From RGIG1918 sp964570895 (GTDB taxonomy: Bacteria > Cyanobacteriota > Vampirovibrionia > Gastranaerophilales > Gastranaerophilaceae), in the NCBI GenBank assembly GCA_964570895.1, contig CAZMZD010000007.1, forward strand, positions 1-64,000: a DNA stretch of 64,000 bases, in the 5' to 3' direction. Positions within the stretch are counted from its first letter, which is position 1, and each line of letters opens with the position of its first letter. A program made the position numbers and the translations under genes. Below the pieces are notes generated by a model that saw only the letters and a list, made by a program, of their open reading frames with translations, did no database searches and had not been told where the DNA came from. Positions 39,341 through 48,613 of this stretch are shown in pieces.

Positions 39341-40268
39341 ATTTTTCGCCTTTCTGTATTCTTGCGCCAAGGCTCCAAGCGTATGCTGCCATTTCGCCCT
39401 TGCCTTCCGGCTTTACGGTTTCAATTAAAACAGAATTTTTTCCACAGCCAACGAGTATGCCTTGTTTATCAATATTTAAAATTTCGCCTTTATCACCACA
39501 GTTTTCGCAAGTTGAGCATTTAATCAGTTTAACAATTTTTCCTTTATATGTTGTTTGGCAGGTGAAATTGTCGATGAGGGCACGAACTTTATTTTTAATA
39601 TATTCAGCGTCATCTTCCCAATTGATAATTTTATCTTCTTTTTTTGTTTTCTTTGTGTAAGTTGCAAGTTTGCCATCTTGTTTGATTGGGGTGATAGACT
39701 TATTATACAAGCCAACAAGCGTTTTCTTTAAAAGCCCATAAGCGCAATCTGAAATTTTGCCTGTGAGCTCAATTGAATTCGTGTCTTTTGTTAGAGGTAT
39801 TTCTTCTTGCAGGCAAATGTCCCCTTCGTCCATTTCAAGGCAGGTCATCATTGTTGTCACGCCTGTTTTTTCTTCGCCATCTAAAAGCGCTTGGCGAATT
39901 GGGTTTGCACCCCTGTATTTTGGAAGAAGCGAAGCATGAACATTGATTGTTCCAAGCTTTGGTATGTCTATAATTTCTTGCGAAATAATTTGCCCAAATG
40001 CAAATGTCACAAAAAAATCCGCCCCTAGGTTTTTTAATTTTTCAATATTTTCTAAATCTTTTGAAATTTTTTCAGATTTTATAACTTCTATATTGTTTTC
40101 AAGCGCAAAAACCTCAAGCTTTGAAGGCACAATTTTATTCCCTCTGCCCGATGGCCTCGATGGTTGAGTTACGAAGGATAAAATTTCGATGTCTTTGTCT
40201 TGGTGTAATTTTTCAAAACAACTGTAAGCTATATCTGGAGTTGCGAAAAACACGAGTTTAATTGCCAT
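39333..40268 (-). CDS. fmt: Methionyl-tRNA formyltransferase
   Basis: A 311-residue enzyme formylating initiator Met-tRNA with 10-formyl-THF. LVFFATPDIAYSCFEKL at the N-terminus, NVHASLLPKYRGANPIRQAL with the catalytic Asn-x-His, and MMTCLEMDEGDI with the active-site Asp are family hallmarks; the C-terminal OB domain begins near residue 205. AAGGCGG precedes the ATG, which overlaps the end of def by 11 bp, the classical def-fmt pair. Confidence 0.97.
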   Translation of the reverse strand: MAIKLVFFATPDIAYSCFEKLHQDKDIEILSFVTQPSRPSGRGNKIVPSKLEVFALENNIEVIKSEKISKDLENIEKLKNLGADFFVTFAFGQIISQEIIDIPKLGTINVHASLLPKYRGANPIRQALLDGEEKTGVTTMMTCLEMDEGDICLQEEIPLTKDTNSIELTGKISDCAYGLLKKTLVGLYNKSITPIKQDGKLATYTKKTKKEDKIINWEDDAEYIKNKVRALIDNFTCQTTYKGKIVKLIKCSTCENCGDKGEILNIDKQGILVGCGKNSVLIETVKPEGKGEMAAYAWSLGARIQKGEKFE

Positions 40269-40878
40269 TTCCGCCTTCTTTTAATTTTTCTCTTGCAATT
40301 TCTTCATCGCTTGGGGTGCGTGATAGAATTTCTTTTTCAAGCTCTTCTTCTTCAATTAACCTATCTTCTTCAAGCTTTGGAAGCCCGTATTTATCAAGCA
40401 ACATTGAAGTTTCAATCACGTTTCTTGTGTGGTCAACAAACAAAATACCGTCTAAATGGTCAAATTCATGCTGAATTGCACGAGCAAGAAGAGAGCCGTC
40501 GCGCGCTTCAATTACAAATGGTTTGCCATTAAAATTTAAAGCTTTGACTTTAACGGTTTCATATCTTCTTACGTTTGTGTACATTTGAGGGAAGCTCAAA
40601 CAGCCTTCATAGCTATTAATTGCGCCTTCTTTTTTGATTATTTTCGGGTTGATGAAAATAATCGGGTCCGGCGCTTCGTTTGGTTCAGTCACATCAATTA
40701 CAAAAATTCTAACATTTTCGCCAACTTGAGGTGCTGCAAGCCCGACACCGTTGTTTTGATACATTGTATCTACAAGATTTTCAATCAAAACTTGTATTTT
40801 TTTAGAAATTTTTGTAACTTCTTTTGATTTTTGACGGAGCACATTTTCTCCGTATTTTTTAATTTTTAAGATTGCCAT
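40258..40878 (-). CDS. def: Peptide deformylase
   Basis: A 206-residue metalloenzyme removing the N-formyl group. All three motifs are present: GVGLAAPQVG, EGCLSFP and QHEFDHLDGILFVD, giving the Cys and two His metal ligands. It has a C-terminal acidic extension of ~40 residues (EEDRLIEEEELEKEIL) beyond the usual length. It has a promoter of its own, TTGATT-17-TAAAAT, ending 6 nt before the ATG, so a leaderless def-fmt message is predicted besides any read-through from the gene upstream. Confidence 0.97.
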   Translation of the reverse strand: MAILKIKKYGENVLRQKSKEVTKISKKIQVLIENLVDTMYQNNGVGLAAPQVGENVRIFVIDVTEPNEAPDPIIFINPKIIKKEGAINSYEGCLSFPQMYTNVRRYETVKVKALNFNGKPFVIEARDGSLLARAIQHEFDHLDGILFVDHTRNVIETSMLLDKYGLPKLEEDRLIEEEELEKEILSRTPSDEEIAREKLKEGGNGN

Positions 40879-40884
40879 AGCTGG

Positions 40885-40913
40885 ATTTTATCATATTTTT
40901 AAGCGCCAATCAA
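40885..40913 (-). promoter_or_regulatory. Leaderless promoter of def
   Basis: -35 TTGATT (40908-40913), 17-nt spacer, -10 TAAAAT (40885-40890), 6 nt to the ATG at 40878, in the 54-bp gap after the AsmA-like gene. Confidence 0.7.
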
Positions 40914-40932
40914 GAAAACGCCCACATTTCCT

Positions 40933-43900
40933 TTATTGAGCCCATTTAAAGGATTTTACGCTTTTTGCAGAAGTCACAAGCCCTTGAATTAAAACTTGGA
41001 ATTCTTTACTTCCTTCAGAATCGCCTGAAGTGAGGCTCGGAATTTTTGCTATGTCGTCACTTGAAATTGTTGCAAGAAGCGGGTTTTTAGGTGCAATAGT
41101 TTTAACCGCTTCAAGCACTGCAAGAGCTTTGCTTGGCATTTTTTCAATAACTTTATTTAATGAAAAATCTCCAACAGGGCCAAGTTTGTTTGCAACTGTG
41201 GGTGAAATTCTACCTAAAATTTTCATATCTGCATAGTTTGTTAGCAAGTTAAATTTCCCTGTTGCATACAAGCTCATATTCGCGCCTTTTGATGAGAATT
41301 TATTAATCGTCGCCCAGCCGTTTCCAAAAGTCAAAGTCCCTTCAAGAGAGCTGAATTCCCCTGTATTCACTTTTGAAACTGCCGACACTGCGCTATTTAA
41401 ATTAAATCCTAAAATATTTTCAGAAAGCAAATTGCCTGCGTATAAGAAGTTTTCAAATTTTATAAAATCTTTCATAACGCCGTTTTTAACTGTGAATTTT
41501 GCGTTTCCTGTGAGCGTTTTCATTTGTTGAGTGAAAGTTGCTCCTCTAAATTCGCCCTTCACTATCCCTTCAAGAGTTCCTGAACTTGGCAAAGTGACAC
41601 CGACAAAGGCTTTTGAAGCTTTTGCTACGTTAATATTTTTCCCTGTAATGTTAAAGCCTGTTTTAAGTTGCGCTAGGTTATAGCTTGCGCTGCCGCTTGC
41701 AACCCCGTCATACGCGCTTGCTTTTAAATCGCTCAAGGTCACAAGGTCGTTCGCCATTTTTAGGTTGAAACTAATATTTTGCAGAAGAATTGTTCCTGTT
41801 TTTAAATTTGAAATTGAGCCTTTTCCGTTTTTGATTATTATGTTTGTTGTTGGCCCTGCGCTTGTTTGGCTGTTTGGCGCAGAGGCGATAATTTGCATAA
41901 TTTCATCTGCGTCAAGCGTTCCTGACGAGAAATTCAAATTGTTTATTGTAATATATTTTGCAAAATCGTTGTTTAAATTTAATTCGCCTCTAAAGTCTGA
42001 TTTGCCAACTTTTATACCTGTTGCAGTTGCTGCAATAATAGACTTTTTAAAGTTTATAAGAGCGTTTTCAACAGTTAATTTAAAAGCCGGATAGCTCAAA
42101 TTAGAAATAGCAAATTCGCCCGTAATTTCCGGTTTTGCAACTGTTCCTGAAACGTTTAAGTTTCCTTTTGCGCTAAGTTTTATGTTATCTAAAACTTTTA
42201 AAACGATGTTTAATTTTTGAGGCACATTAATTGTAATGTTTGAAATTGTCAGGTTTTTAGCGTAAATGTTTGCAATTTTACCTTTAACATTAAACACGTT
42301 TTGCGCTGAAATATCGTTAATTAATAAGTTGTTTCCTTTTAAATTGATGTCACACGCGGTTTTTACGGTTTGCCCTTTAATGTTTTGAATATCTATTATA
42401 TTTATATAATTATTTGCACTTGTTACAATGTTCCCTTTTATTTTAATATCGTCAACATTTCCTTCGACATTTGCCACAAGCGGGATTGCGCCTTTATATT
42501 CAATGTTTTTTCTCATATCTTGCGGGATAAAACTTAAAATAAAGCTTGGCGAAATGTTGCCTTCGCTTGAGAGCTTAATTTCAGGTTTTTTCATATAATT
42601 TTTAATGTAGCCTGAAGTTGTGAGCGCATTTGAGCCCATTAAAATTTTAAATGGCTCAATGGTTATTTTTTCAGAGTTGCCTGTGATTTTTGCGCTAGGC
42701 AAACTTAAGCCTTGAGGCGCATTTTGAACTTTGAAATTTAGGCCGGATACATTTGCGCTAAGCTTGAAATCGTTGCCCGATGGCGTTACTATGGCATTTG
42801 CTTTTGAAATTGCAAGTGGCGCTTTTAAACTTTTAATTAAAATGTTTATATTATCTGCTTCTGCATTTCCCACGAATTCTGGTTTTTCAATTGAGCCTTT
42901 AATGTCCGCTTTTGCTTGAATTGTTCCGCCGTTGAAAGCTAAATCTTTTAAATCCGCTTCTTTCACAAGTTTCAAGCTTGTCATAAGTTTTACAATTTCT
43001 GAAATTTTAAGCGGGTCAGAACTTATTTTCAAATCCATTTTAGAATTTGTGTCAATCACGCCGTTTGCTTGGAATTTAGCATTGTTCAAAGAAGCGTGAG
43101 TGTCTTTAATTGTCATTTTATTGTTTGTAAGGTCAATAGTCGAGGCGATGTTGCTTAAATTAATGTTTGCTTTAGGGTGTGAGATATTTCCTTCGGCAAG
43201 TTTTATGTAGCCGTCAGATTTGATTTTTTTAAAATCGCTATTTATGTTGAAATCGCAGTTAATATAACCTTTTGCAACGATATTTTTGAAATCGTTTTTA
43301 ATGTTGAATAAATTTAAAACTGCACCTATGTGGTTTTTAATTTGATTAAGAGAAGCTTGAGCGCATTTTGTTTGAAGGTTGATTTTCGTTTTTTTGCCAA
43401 GTTCTAAAAATCCGTTTGAGGTTAAAAATTCATTTTGCGCAATGTATAATTTTGTGTCAATTTTGATTTTGTTTTTGTCAAAATTCAAGTCTAAGTTGCT
43501 GTTTGGGAGTTTTTTGCCATCCAGCACAATTGTCGCTTCGTCAATTTTTAAATATCCTTTTGCGCTAAAATCTTCAAGATTATTAATTTTCAAATCAGCA
43601 AGAATATTTGCATGTGCGCCAAGTGTGTCAATCATTGCAAATGGTTCAAACAGTTCCATTTGCGCAGTTTGCGCTTCATTTTCGCTATTTTCAACTTTAG
43701 GAAGTTTTGTGCTAAAGTTTACATCGAAATTCAAATATTCCTTTGGAATATCAACCCTTGCAATTTTACCTTTTGTTATAACTTGAAGCGGGCCTTCAAG
43801 CGAATTTAATTTGAAAGTTGAATTATTTGCAGTTAAATTGAAGCTTTTGTTGATATCTTCGTCTTTTAGGTTAAGGACTATATTATCCGCAACAAATTTG

Positions 43901-44418
43901 ATTTTTCCAAGCTGGAGCGGAAAGTCTGCACTTTTTGCATTATTTTCATCAGACGGCGTTTCTTCTTGCGTTTGAGTTGTGTTTTGCGTGAAATAATCAA
44001 GCACGGTGTATTTTTTATTTTTATACACAAGATTTAAAACCACATCTTTTGCGTAAATTTTTTCAAGATTTATTTTTCCAAAAATAATAGACGGGATATT
44101 GATTTCAATGCTTGGGCTTGAAATGCTCATAAGTTCTGACTTATCAGGAGCAACAAGCACAATATTTTCAGCTGTCAAACCAATGTCAAGTTTTGGAGTG
44201 GTTTTAAGCTTTAAGCCCTTTGTGTTAAGCGCAATAGGCGTGATTTTTGCAAGCTCTGCATTGAGCTTGGGAAGATAGTTTTCTAATTTAATTGCGTTTG
44301 GCAAAACAAAAAGAAAACCAAGGTAAATTACCCCAAAAAAGCCTGCAAGTGTTCCAAATAAGATTTTTGCAAATTTTGGAACAGCAAATTTTGGTTTGCT
44401 ATTATTTTTAAAAATCAT
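40933..44418 (-). CDS. AsmA/TamB-like envelope protein
   Basis: A 1161-residue protein with one N-terminal membrane anchor (FGTLAGFFGVIYLGFLFVLP, residues ~23-42) and a long periplasmic body of repeating beta strands, the pattern of AsmA-like/TamB/YhdP proteins that form lipid-conducting grooves between the two membranes. The N-terminal AsmA block reads YLPKLNAELAKITPIALNTK, and the C-terminal region LKTGFNITGKNINVAKASKA to GDFSLNKVIEKMPSKALAVL resembles the AsmA C-terminal domain. GAGGGCGGA precedes the ATG. It follows exbD and probably shares the TonB-type transcript, in line with envelope maintenance or lipid transport. Confidence 0.85.
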   Translation of the reverse strand: MIFKNNSKPKFAVPKFAKILFGTLAGFFGVIYLGFLFVLPNAIKLENYLPKLNAELAKITPIALNTKGLKLKTTPKLDIGLTAENIVLVAPDKSELMSISSPSIEINIPSIIFGKINLEKIYAKDVVLNLVYKNKKYTVLDYFTQNTTQTQEETPSDENNAKSADFPLQLGKIKFVADNIVLNLKDEDINKSFNLTANNSTFKLNSLEGPLQVITKGKIARVDIPKEYLNFDVNFSTKLPKVENSENEAQTAQMELFEPFAMIDTLGAHANILADLKINNLEDFSAKGYLKIDEATIVLDGKKLPNSNLDLNFDKNKIKIDTKLYIAQNEFLTSNGFLELGKKTKINLQTKCAQASLNQIKNHIGAVLNLFNIKNDFKNIVAKGYINCDFNINSDFKKIKSDGYIKLAEGNISHPKANINLSNIASTIDLTNNKMTIKDTHASLNNAKFQANGVIDTNSKMDLKISSDPLKISEIVKLMTSLKLVKEADLKDLAFNGGTIQAKADIKGSIEKPEFVGNAEADNINILIKSLKAPLAISKANAIVTPSGNDFKLSANVSGLNFKVQNAPQGLSLPSAKITGNSEKITIEPFKILMGSNALTTSGYIKNYMKKPEIKLSSEGNISPSFILSFIPQDMRKNIEYKGAIPLVANVEGNVDDIKIKGNIVTSANNYINIIDIQNIKGQTVKTACDINLKGNNLLINDISAQNVFNVKGKIANIYAKNLTISNITINVPQKLNIVLKVLDNIKLSAKGNLNVSGTVAKPEITGEFAISNLSYPAFKLTVENALINFKKSIIAATATGIKVGKSDFRGELNLNNDFAKYITINNLNFSSGTLDADEIMQIIASAPNSQTSAGPTTNIIIKNGKGSISNLKTGTILLQNISFNLKMANDLVTLSDLKASAYDGVASGSASYNLAQLKTGFNITGKNINVAKASKAFVGVTLPSSGTLEGIVKGEFRGATFTQQMKTLTGNAKFTVKNGVMKDFIKFENFLYAGNLLSENILGFNLNSAVSAVSKVNTGEFSSLEGTLTFGNGWATINKFSSKGANMSLYATGKFNLLTNYADMKILGRISPTVANKLGPVGDFSLNKVIEKMPSKALAVLEAVKTIAPKNPLLATISSDDIAKIPSLTSGDSEGSKEFQVLIQGLVTSAKSVKSFKWAQ

Positions 44419-44441
44419 ATTCCGCCCTCGTTGTTATCATA

Positions 44442-44825
44442 TTATATTTCTGTAATTGAAATGCTTTCTATGCCTGAATTTCTAGCTTCGTCCATAAGTT
44501 TTACAACTGTGCTGTGGTCTGAATTTCCTTCAACTTGAATCATTAAGCCATCAGTTGATTCTTCTTTTTTTGCATTGAACATTGTGCCTAATTCGCTTGG
44601 CTCAACTTCTTCGTCAGATACAATATATTTGTTATCTTCGGTTATTGTAACAGTTAAAATTTTTAAATCTTTTTGATTTTCTTGTTCTTCAACAAATTGC
44701 GGAACCGCAAGCTTTAAACCTTGTTGGTCAAACATTGGAGCTATAACCATCATAATAATAAGCAACACAAGGAAAATATCTGTCAAAGGAGTAATATTTA
44801 TTTCGTTAAAAGTTTGTCTTTTCAT
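44442..44825 (-). CDS. ExbD/TolR family protein (second copy)
   Basis: A 127-residue protein with the N-terminal FNEINITPLTDIFLVLLIIMMVIAP segment (residues 5-29), whose Asp in the single membrane helix takes part in proton conduction, and a periplasmic C-terminal domain. It is a paralog of the upstream gene; the first ~20 residues and their DNA are almost the same. ATG overlaps the preceding TAA by 1 bp. ExbD works with ExbB to energise TonB or TolA; two different ExbD subunits may form mixed dimers. Confidence 0.93.
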   Translation of the reverse strand: MKRQTFNEINITPLTDIFLVLLIIMMVIAPMFDQQGLKLAVPQFVEEQENQKDLKILTVTITEDNKYIVSDEEVEPSELGTMFNAKKEESTDGLMIQVEGNSDHSTVVKLMDEARNSGIESISITEI

Positions 44826-45295
44826 TAATTTTCAGCTCCTTTTTCTGAATTTTCTTTGAGGTTTCGTTGTTCTTTTTTGCTTAACGGTTCGCCTGCAACG
44901 GTTAATTTTTCATAACCTGCATTTTGCGCGAGGCGCATTATTTTTAATATTTCGGAACTTTTTGTTTTTTCATCGGCGCGAACAACCACTTGTTTTTCTT
45001 GTGATTCGTTAACAAGTTCGGTTAGTTTTGCTTCAAGCTTGTCTTCGTCTGTTTTTTCGCCATTTATATACATTTCGCCATCTTTTGTGATGGATACAAC
45101 GGCTTTTTTATCTTCGATAGTGATACCTGAATTAATTTCAGGCATTGTTATATTATTGTCCATAGATTGAAACCCTGGAGCTATAACCATCATAATAATA
45201 AGCAACACAAGGAAAATATCAGTCAGCGGCGTGATATTTATTTCGTTAAAAGTTGCTTTTTTGCCATTTTCTTCTTGTGTTAATTTAATTGCCAT
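44825..45295 (-). CDS. ExbD/TolR family protein (first copy)
   Basis: A 156-residue proton-channel subunit. The membrane helix FNEINITPLTDIFLVLLI (residues 15-32) holds the conserved Asp; the periplasmic part ends KIMRLAQNAGYEKLTVAGEP. AAGGAT precedes the ATG; 9 bp follow exbB. It differs from its neighbour by a longer N- and C-terminus. Confidence 0.93.
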   Translation of the reverse strand: MAIKLTQEENGKKATFNEINITPLTDIFLVLLIIMMVIAPGFQSMDNNITMPEINSGITIEDKKAVVSITKDGEMYINGEKTDEDKLEAKLTELVNESQEKQVVVRADEKTKSSEILKIMRLAQNAGYEKLTVAGEPLSKKEQRNLKENSEKGAEN

Positions 45296-45304
45296 TTTTT
45301 ATCC

Positions 45305-45955
45305 TTAAAGAGCGATGTTGCCTGCTTCGCCTGAAACTTTAACTTCTTCGTCAGAGTCAATAAAGCTTAAGAAAACAAGTTTGATAAGTTTGAAATCTGA
45401 TTCAAATTGAGTGACAACCGTTTGGAAATAGTTGTATAAAACAACCGCGATGATTGCCACGCCAAGACCAAATGCTGTTGCGATAAGAGCTGACGCGATA
45501 CCCATTGCAACCGCTGTTGATTGATTGCCTTGTGAAGCTAAGTCTTGGAAAGTGTATAGAATACGAACAACTGTTCCGAACAACCCTAAAAATGGTGCAA
45601 CACCACCGATTGTTCCAAGGATTGTTAAGCCTTTTTCTAATTTTCTTGTAGCTAAGCTTGATGAAATGTCATAAGCTCTTGAAAAGCCTGATTTTTGTTC
45701 TGTGTAAATTCTAAGCCCTTCGTCTGCCATTTCAGAAATAATTCCGCCCATTTGCGCTGAAATTCTTTCTGCTCCTGCAATGTTATTTTTTGCGAGTGCT
45801 CTTTGCAAATCTTGAATGAATGCACTAATGTTTCTTTTGTTGCGGTTATAGTAGCTGAAGCGGTTAATTGCAACTGCTACAACAAGAATTGAGCAAACAA
45901 AAATTGGTAAAAGCACCGGCCAATCGATTGCGATAGAATGTAATAAAAGTTCCAT
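45305..45955 (-). CDS. ExbB/TolQ/MotA family proton channel
   Basis: A 216-residue inner-membrane protein with three membrane segments: residues ~12-30, ~115-140 (LTILGTIGGVAPFLGLFGTV) and ~155-180 (AVAMGIASALIATAFGLGVA). The GTVxG and ATAxGLxVAIPA-like blocks are the family signatures lining the proton path. With the two ExbD proteins and the TonB-like protein it powers an outer-membrane process, either TonB-dependent import or Tol-Pal envelope constriction. GAGGAT precedes the ATG. Confidence 0.93.
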   Translation of the reverse strand: MELLLHSIAIDWPVLLPIFVCSILVVAVAINRFSYYNRNKRNISAFIQDLQRALAKNNIAGAERISAQMGGIISEMADEGLRIYTEQKSGFSRAYDISSSLATRKLEKGLTILGTIGGVAPFLGLFGTVVRILYTFQDLASQGNQSTAVAMGIASALIATAFGLGVAIIAVVLYNYFQTVVTQFESDFKLIKLVFLSFIDSDEEVKVSGEAGNIAL

Positions 45956-45979
45956 AATTTATATCCTCATTTATTGTGT

Positions 45980-47182
45980 TTATCTGTATCTTGCGCCTAG
46001 AACGTTATAGTCGAAGGTGAAGTCTATGTCTATGTTTGAGCCTTTGTATTCAGGCGGAAGTGGCGGAAATGGCGCCGATTGTTGAATTGCTGCTTTTGCT
46101 GCTTGGTCTGCAAGTGCAAGCCCTGATGATTTCACAACATTCATTGAAAGCAGTTTTCCGTCCCTTGAGATTTTGAAATATATAACCACTCTTTTTGATG
46201 TGTCGCCTTTTGGCGGGTTCCAATTTCTTCTGATTCTTGCTTCGAGGTTGCGCATATAAGGGCCCCAATCCGCTTGTCTTATAGCATCTACCCCCGGAGC
46301 GCCCGCAGGGTTCCCTGGGCTTGGGTTTCCGTAGTTTCCATAGCCACCGCCGGATGAACCGCGTGAGCCGTTTGTTCCTGCGCCTTGGCTTCTTGAAGCT
46401 CCTGTGCCTGTGCCTTTGCTAAATTGTGGGCTTAGGCCGGATGAGCCTGAACCTGTGCCAACTCCTGTGCCTTGCGGTTTATATCCGCCGGATTGTGCCA
46501 CCCCGCCACCTTTTGAAATTGTTGTGCCTGTTGGTTGAGTTCCTCTTGGAACAGATGTTGTGAATGGGCTGCTTGGAGTTTGCACAACGCGTGGCATTTG
46601 CGCTTTTGGCATATCTGGGCCTGCTTTTTTCACCAATGGTGCAGCAGGTTTTGGCGCTTGCATTGGTTTTGGTTTAGCAGGCGCTTTAGGAGCGGGCGCA
46701 GCAGCTTCAATTTTTTTCAATAAATTAGCACTTGGCGCCGGTTTCGCCGCTGGTTTTGGTGTTGGTTTTGGCGCTGGGCTTGGTTTTATGCTTTTTGCTT
46801 GTTTGCTCGGCGCCGGGCTTGGTTCAGAGATTTTTCTGTTTGGGTCGTGAACACCGCCTGCGCGTGAGTTTCTATCTGCACGAAGATTTGTGTTTTTATT
46901 GATTGGTGGTGCTTCTTTTTTATTTACAAGCACAAATTCTATGTCTTTTTTAGGAAGCAGGTTTGGCTTTTCGAACATGAAAAGGTTAATTCCAAGAAGC
47001 GCAAGCCCAATTGAGATAAGCCAAACGGTCACAACCGCTGCGGGGTGCAAGGCAGTTGAGATTGCCAGCGCTTTTTTAAAAGAAATTTCATCTGAATTGC
47101 CCGCAGAAAAGTCATGTGGCAAAGCTTTTTCAGGTGCTTTGCTATCTTCATTTAATATATATCTGCTTGGAATTTGTCCCAT
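45980..47182 (-). CDS. TonB/TolA-like energy transducer
   Basis: A 400-residue protein: ~50 cytoplasmic residues, one membrane segment (~55-75, VVTVWLISIGLALLGINLFM), a Pro/Ala/Lys-rich stretch (~110-200), a Gly/Ser-rich stretch (~215-290) and a TonB/TolA C-terminal domain (RNLEARIRRNWNPPKGDTSK ... IDIDFTFDYN). The long flexible linker would span the periplasm. The linker lacks the usual Glu-Pro/Lys-Pro dipeptide repeats. No TonB-dependent receptor or Pal/TolB is near, so TonB and TolA roles are equally possible. AGGGG precedes the ATG. First gene of the exbB-exbD-exbD string. Confidence 0.88.
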   Translation of the reverse strand: MGQIPSRYILNEDSKAPEKALPHDFSAGNSDEISFKKALAISTALHPAAVVTVWLISIGLALLGINLFMFEKPNLLPKKDIEFVLVNKKEAPPINKNTNLRADRNSRAGGVHDPNRKISEPSPAPSKQAKSIKPSPAPKPTPKPAAKPAPSANLLKKIEAAAPAPKAPAKPKPMQAPKPAAPLVKKAGPDMPKAQMPRVVQTPSSPFTTSVPRGTQPTGTTISKGGGVAQSGGYKPQGTGVGTGSGSSGLSPQFSKGTGTGASRSQGAGTNGSRGSSGGGYGNYGNPSPGNPAGAPGVDAIRQADWGPYMRNLEARIRRNWNPPKGDTSKRVVIYFKISRDGKLLSMNVVKSSGLALADQAAKAAIQQSAPFPPLPPEYKGSNIDIDFTFDYNVLGARYR

Positions 47183-47251
47183 TTTCCCCTTATCTTTTGT
47201 TCTTTTTATTTAATTTTAAATAAAAAAGTTTTAAAAAAATCGCCCGATTTT

Positions 47252-47971
47252 CTAATAATCGTATCCACTTGGCGCGCTTATTGTGATTGGTTGGTCAAAA
47301 TAGATGTCAAGAATTGCGCCTGTTGGAATTTCAACCGGTGCGCCTTTATCTATCAAACCTTTAACTACGCCGCCACCTGCGCCGATTGCAGTGCCGTATA
47401 TTGCGCCTTTACCCACGCTTCCGCCTGAAACTGCGCCCATTACTGTGCCAAGAATTGCACCGCCACCTGCGCCAATTCCTGCATCTTTAGCGTAGTCAAT
47501 CGCATCATCTTTTTTGGTGCTGCCTTTTAGGCGCCCTGTGCTATCTGATGTTTTGATTATTGCACTAACCGGAACTCTGTAACCTTGCGGAGTTGTAATG
47601 CAATTAAATCTTACATAAATTTCGCCGTTATGTTTCGCTCTGCCAACTTTTCTAACATCAATTACTGTTCCTGAAATTGTGCTTCCTGAAGGTGCTATAA
47701 CTTCGCCTTGATACATAAGAGTATCATTGAGCGTTGCCATAACGGATGAGCCTTGATATGTTGTTTCAGAGCTCAACGGTTGAGATAAAACAGCTTTTGT
47801 TGTGAGCCCTGCAGGCGTATATATAACTGAACCTTGAAGAGGCGCGTTTGCTGTTTGTTGGGTTTGTTGAACTTTATATGAATAATTTTGTGCTGCTTGA
47901 GCTTGATTTATTGAAAGAGCTAAACCGCTTAAAAGTGAAATCGTGAAAACTGTAGATACTATTCTTTTCAT
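47252..47971 (-). CDS. Exported glycine-zipper protein
   Basis: A 239-residue protein with a signal peptide (MKRIVSTVFTISLLSGLALS then INQAQA, cleavage before AQN). The middle resembles the periplasmic domain of TrbI/VirB10-like proteins (VIAPSGSTISGTVIDVRKVG ... GYRVPVSAIIKT); a glycine zipper follows (GIGAGGGAILGTVMGAVSGG and again GTAIGAGGGVVKGLI), which may insert in a membrane. AAGGAG precedes the ATG. No conjugation genes are near. Probable envelope protein of unknown role. Confidence 0.75.
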   Translation of the reverse strand: MKRIVSTVFTISLLSGLALSINQAQAAQNYSYKVQQTQQTANAPLQGSVIYTPAGLTTKAVLSQPLSSETTYQGSSVMATLNDTLMYQGEVIAPSGSTISGTVIDVRKVGRAKHNGEIYVRFNCITTPQGYRVPVSAIIKTSDSTGRLKGSTKKDDAIDYAKDAGIGAGGGAILGTVMGAVSGGSVGKGAIYGTAIGAGGGVVKGLIDKGAPVEIPTGAILDIYFDQPITISAPSGYDY

Positions 47972-48035
47972 AACCTTTTTACTCCTTAATAAAATTATAA
48001 AACATATTTGATAAATGGCAAAAAAATTTACATTT

Positions 48036-48563
48036 TTAGTCTTTTAAAATGAGATTTTCTTTAAAGATAATGTACAAATCGTTTTTTTGTGTAATTGTTG
48101 TGTGTTTTCCAAATTCGTAATGTCCGGCAGGCACCCATTGTTGAAGTGCCCTAAATTGCCCAATATAGTGGATTGCTTTTGTGTAATCGGCAGGTGGTGT
48201 AAGGTCGCCACCGATTTGTTCTTTGCCGTCATAAGTGATTATTGCGTTAATATCATAGCAATCTCCACTTGGCATAATCATTTTGTCAATTTTCATGCTA
48301 AACGCTCCGTTAACTCCCTGAACAGGCATTTTCATGAAATTTATGTGGCCAGCAAAAATTGTGCTTTTTGGAATTAAAATTTCTGTTCCTTGCCACATAT
48401 CTGTATAATTCACAAAATATACAAAATCGCCTTCTGTATAATTTTGTGTTGAGATTGGTTTTCTCGGGTTCACTCTCACAAGTGTATCTTTAATTATCTC
48501 AAGGGCGTTTGCCGTTTGAGAAATCATAAAAAATATAAACAGGGAGAGAAGAATTTTTTTCAT
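48036..48563 (-). CDS. Exported protein of unknown function
   Basis: A 175-residue protein with signal peptide MKKILLSLFIFFMISQTANA, cleaved before LEI. The body is beta-rich: VRVNPRKPISTQNYTEGDFV, EILIPKSTIFAGHINFMKMP and YDINAIITYDGKEQ, which echo the 'can be set high, avoid with safeguard' type pattern of the neighbouring 47252 protein (promised dosage of a compound cannot be told); the shared logic is a stretch resembling VirB10-like beta segments. It may be a divergent relative of that neighbour. The promoter TTGATT-16-TAAAAT is 6 nt before the ATG. Confidence 0.6.
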   Translation of the reverse strand: MKKILLSLFIFFMISQTANALEIIKDTLVRVNPRKPISTQNYTEGDFVYFVNYTDMWQGTEILIPKSTIFAGHINFMKMPVQGVNGAFSMKIDKMIMPSGDCYDINAIITYDGKEQIGGDLTPPADYTKAIHYIGQFRALQQWVPAGHYEFGKHTTITQKNDLYIIFKENLILKD

Positions 48564-48569
48564 AATATT

Positions 48570-48597
48570 ATTTTACTTTTTTTTCAGTTAAAATCAA
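48570..48597 (-). promoter_or_regulatory. Leaderless promoter of 48036-48563 gene
   Basis: -35 TTGATT (48592-48597), 16-nt spacer, -10 TAAAAT (48570-48575), 6 nt to the ATG at 48563. Confidence 0.6.
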
Positions 48598-48613
48598 CAA
48601 TGCGTATGGTGGA

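Noticed and set aside
46535..46850. Plus-strand frames over the TonB-like gene
   Set aside because: They are mirror frames of the Pro/Ala/Gly-rich linker, with composition expected from its codons.
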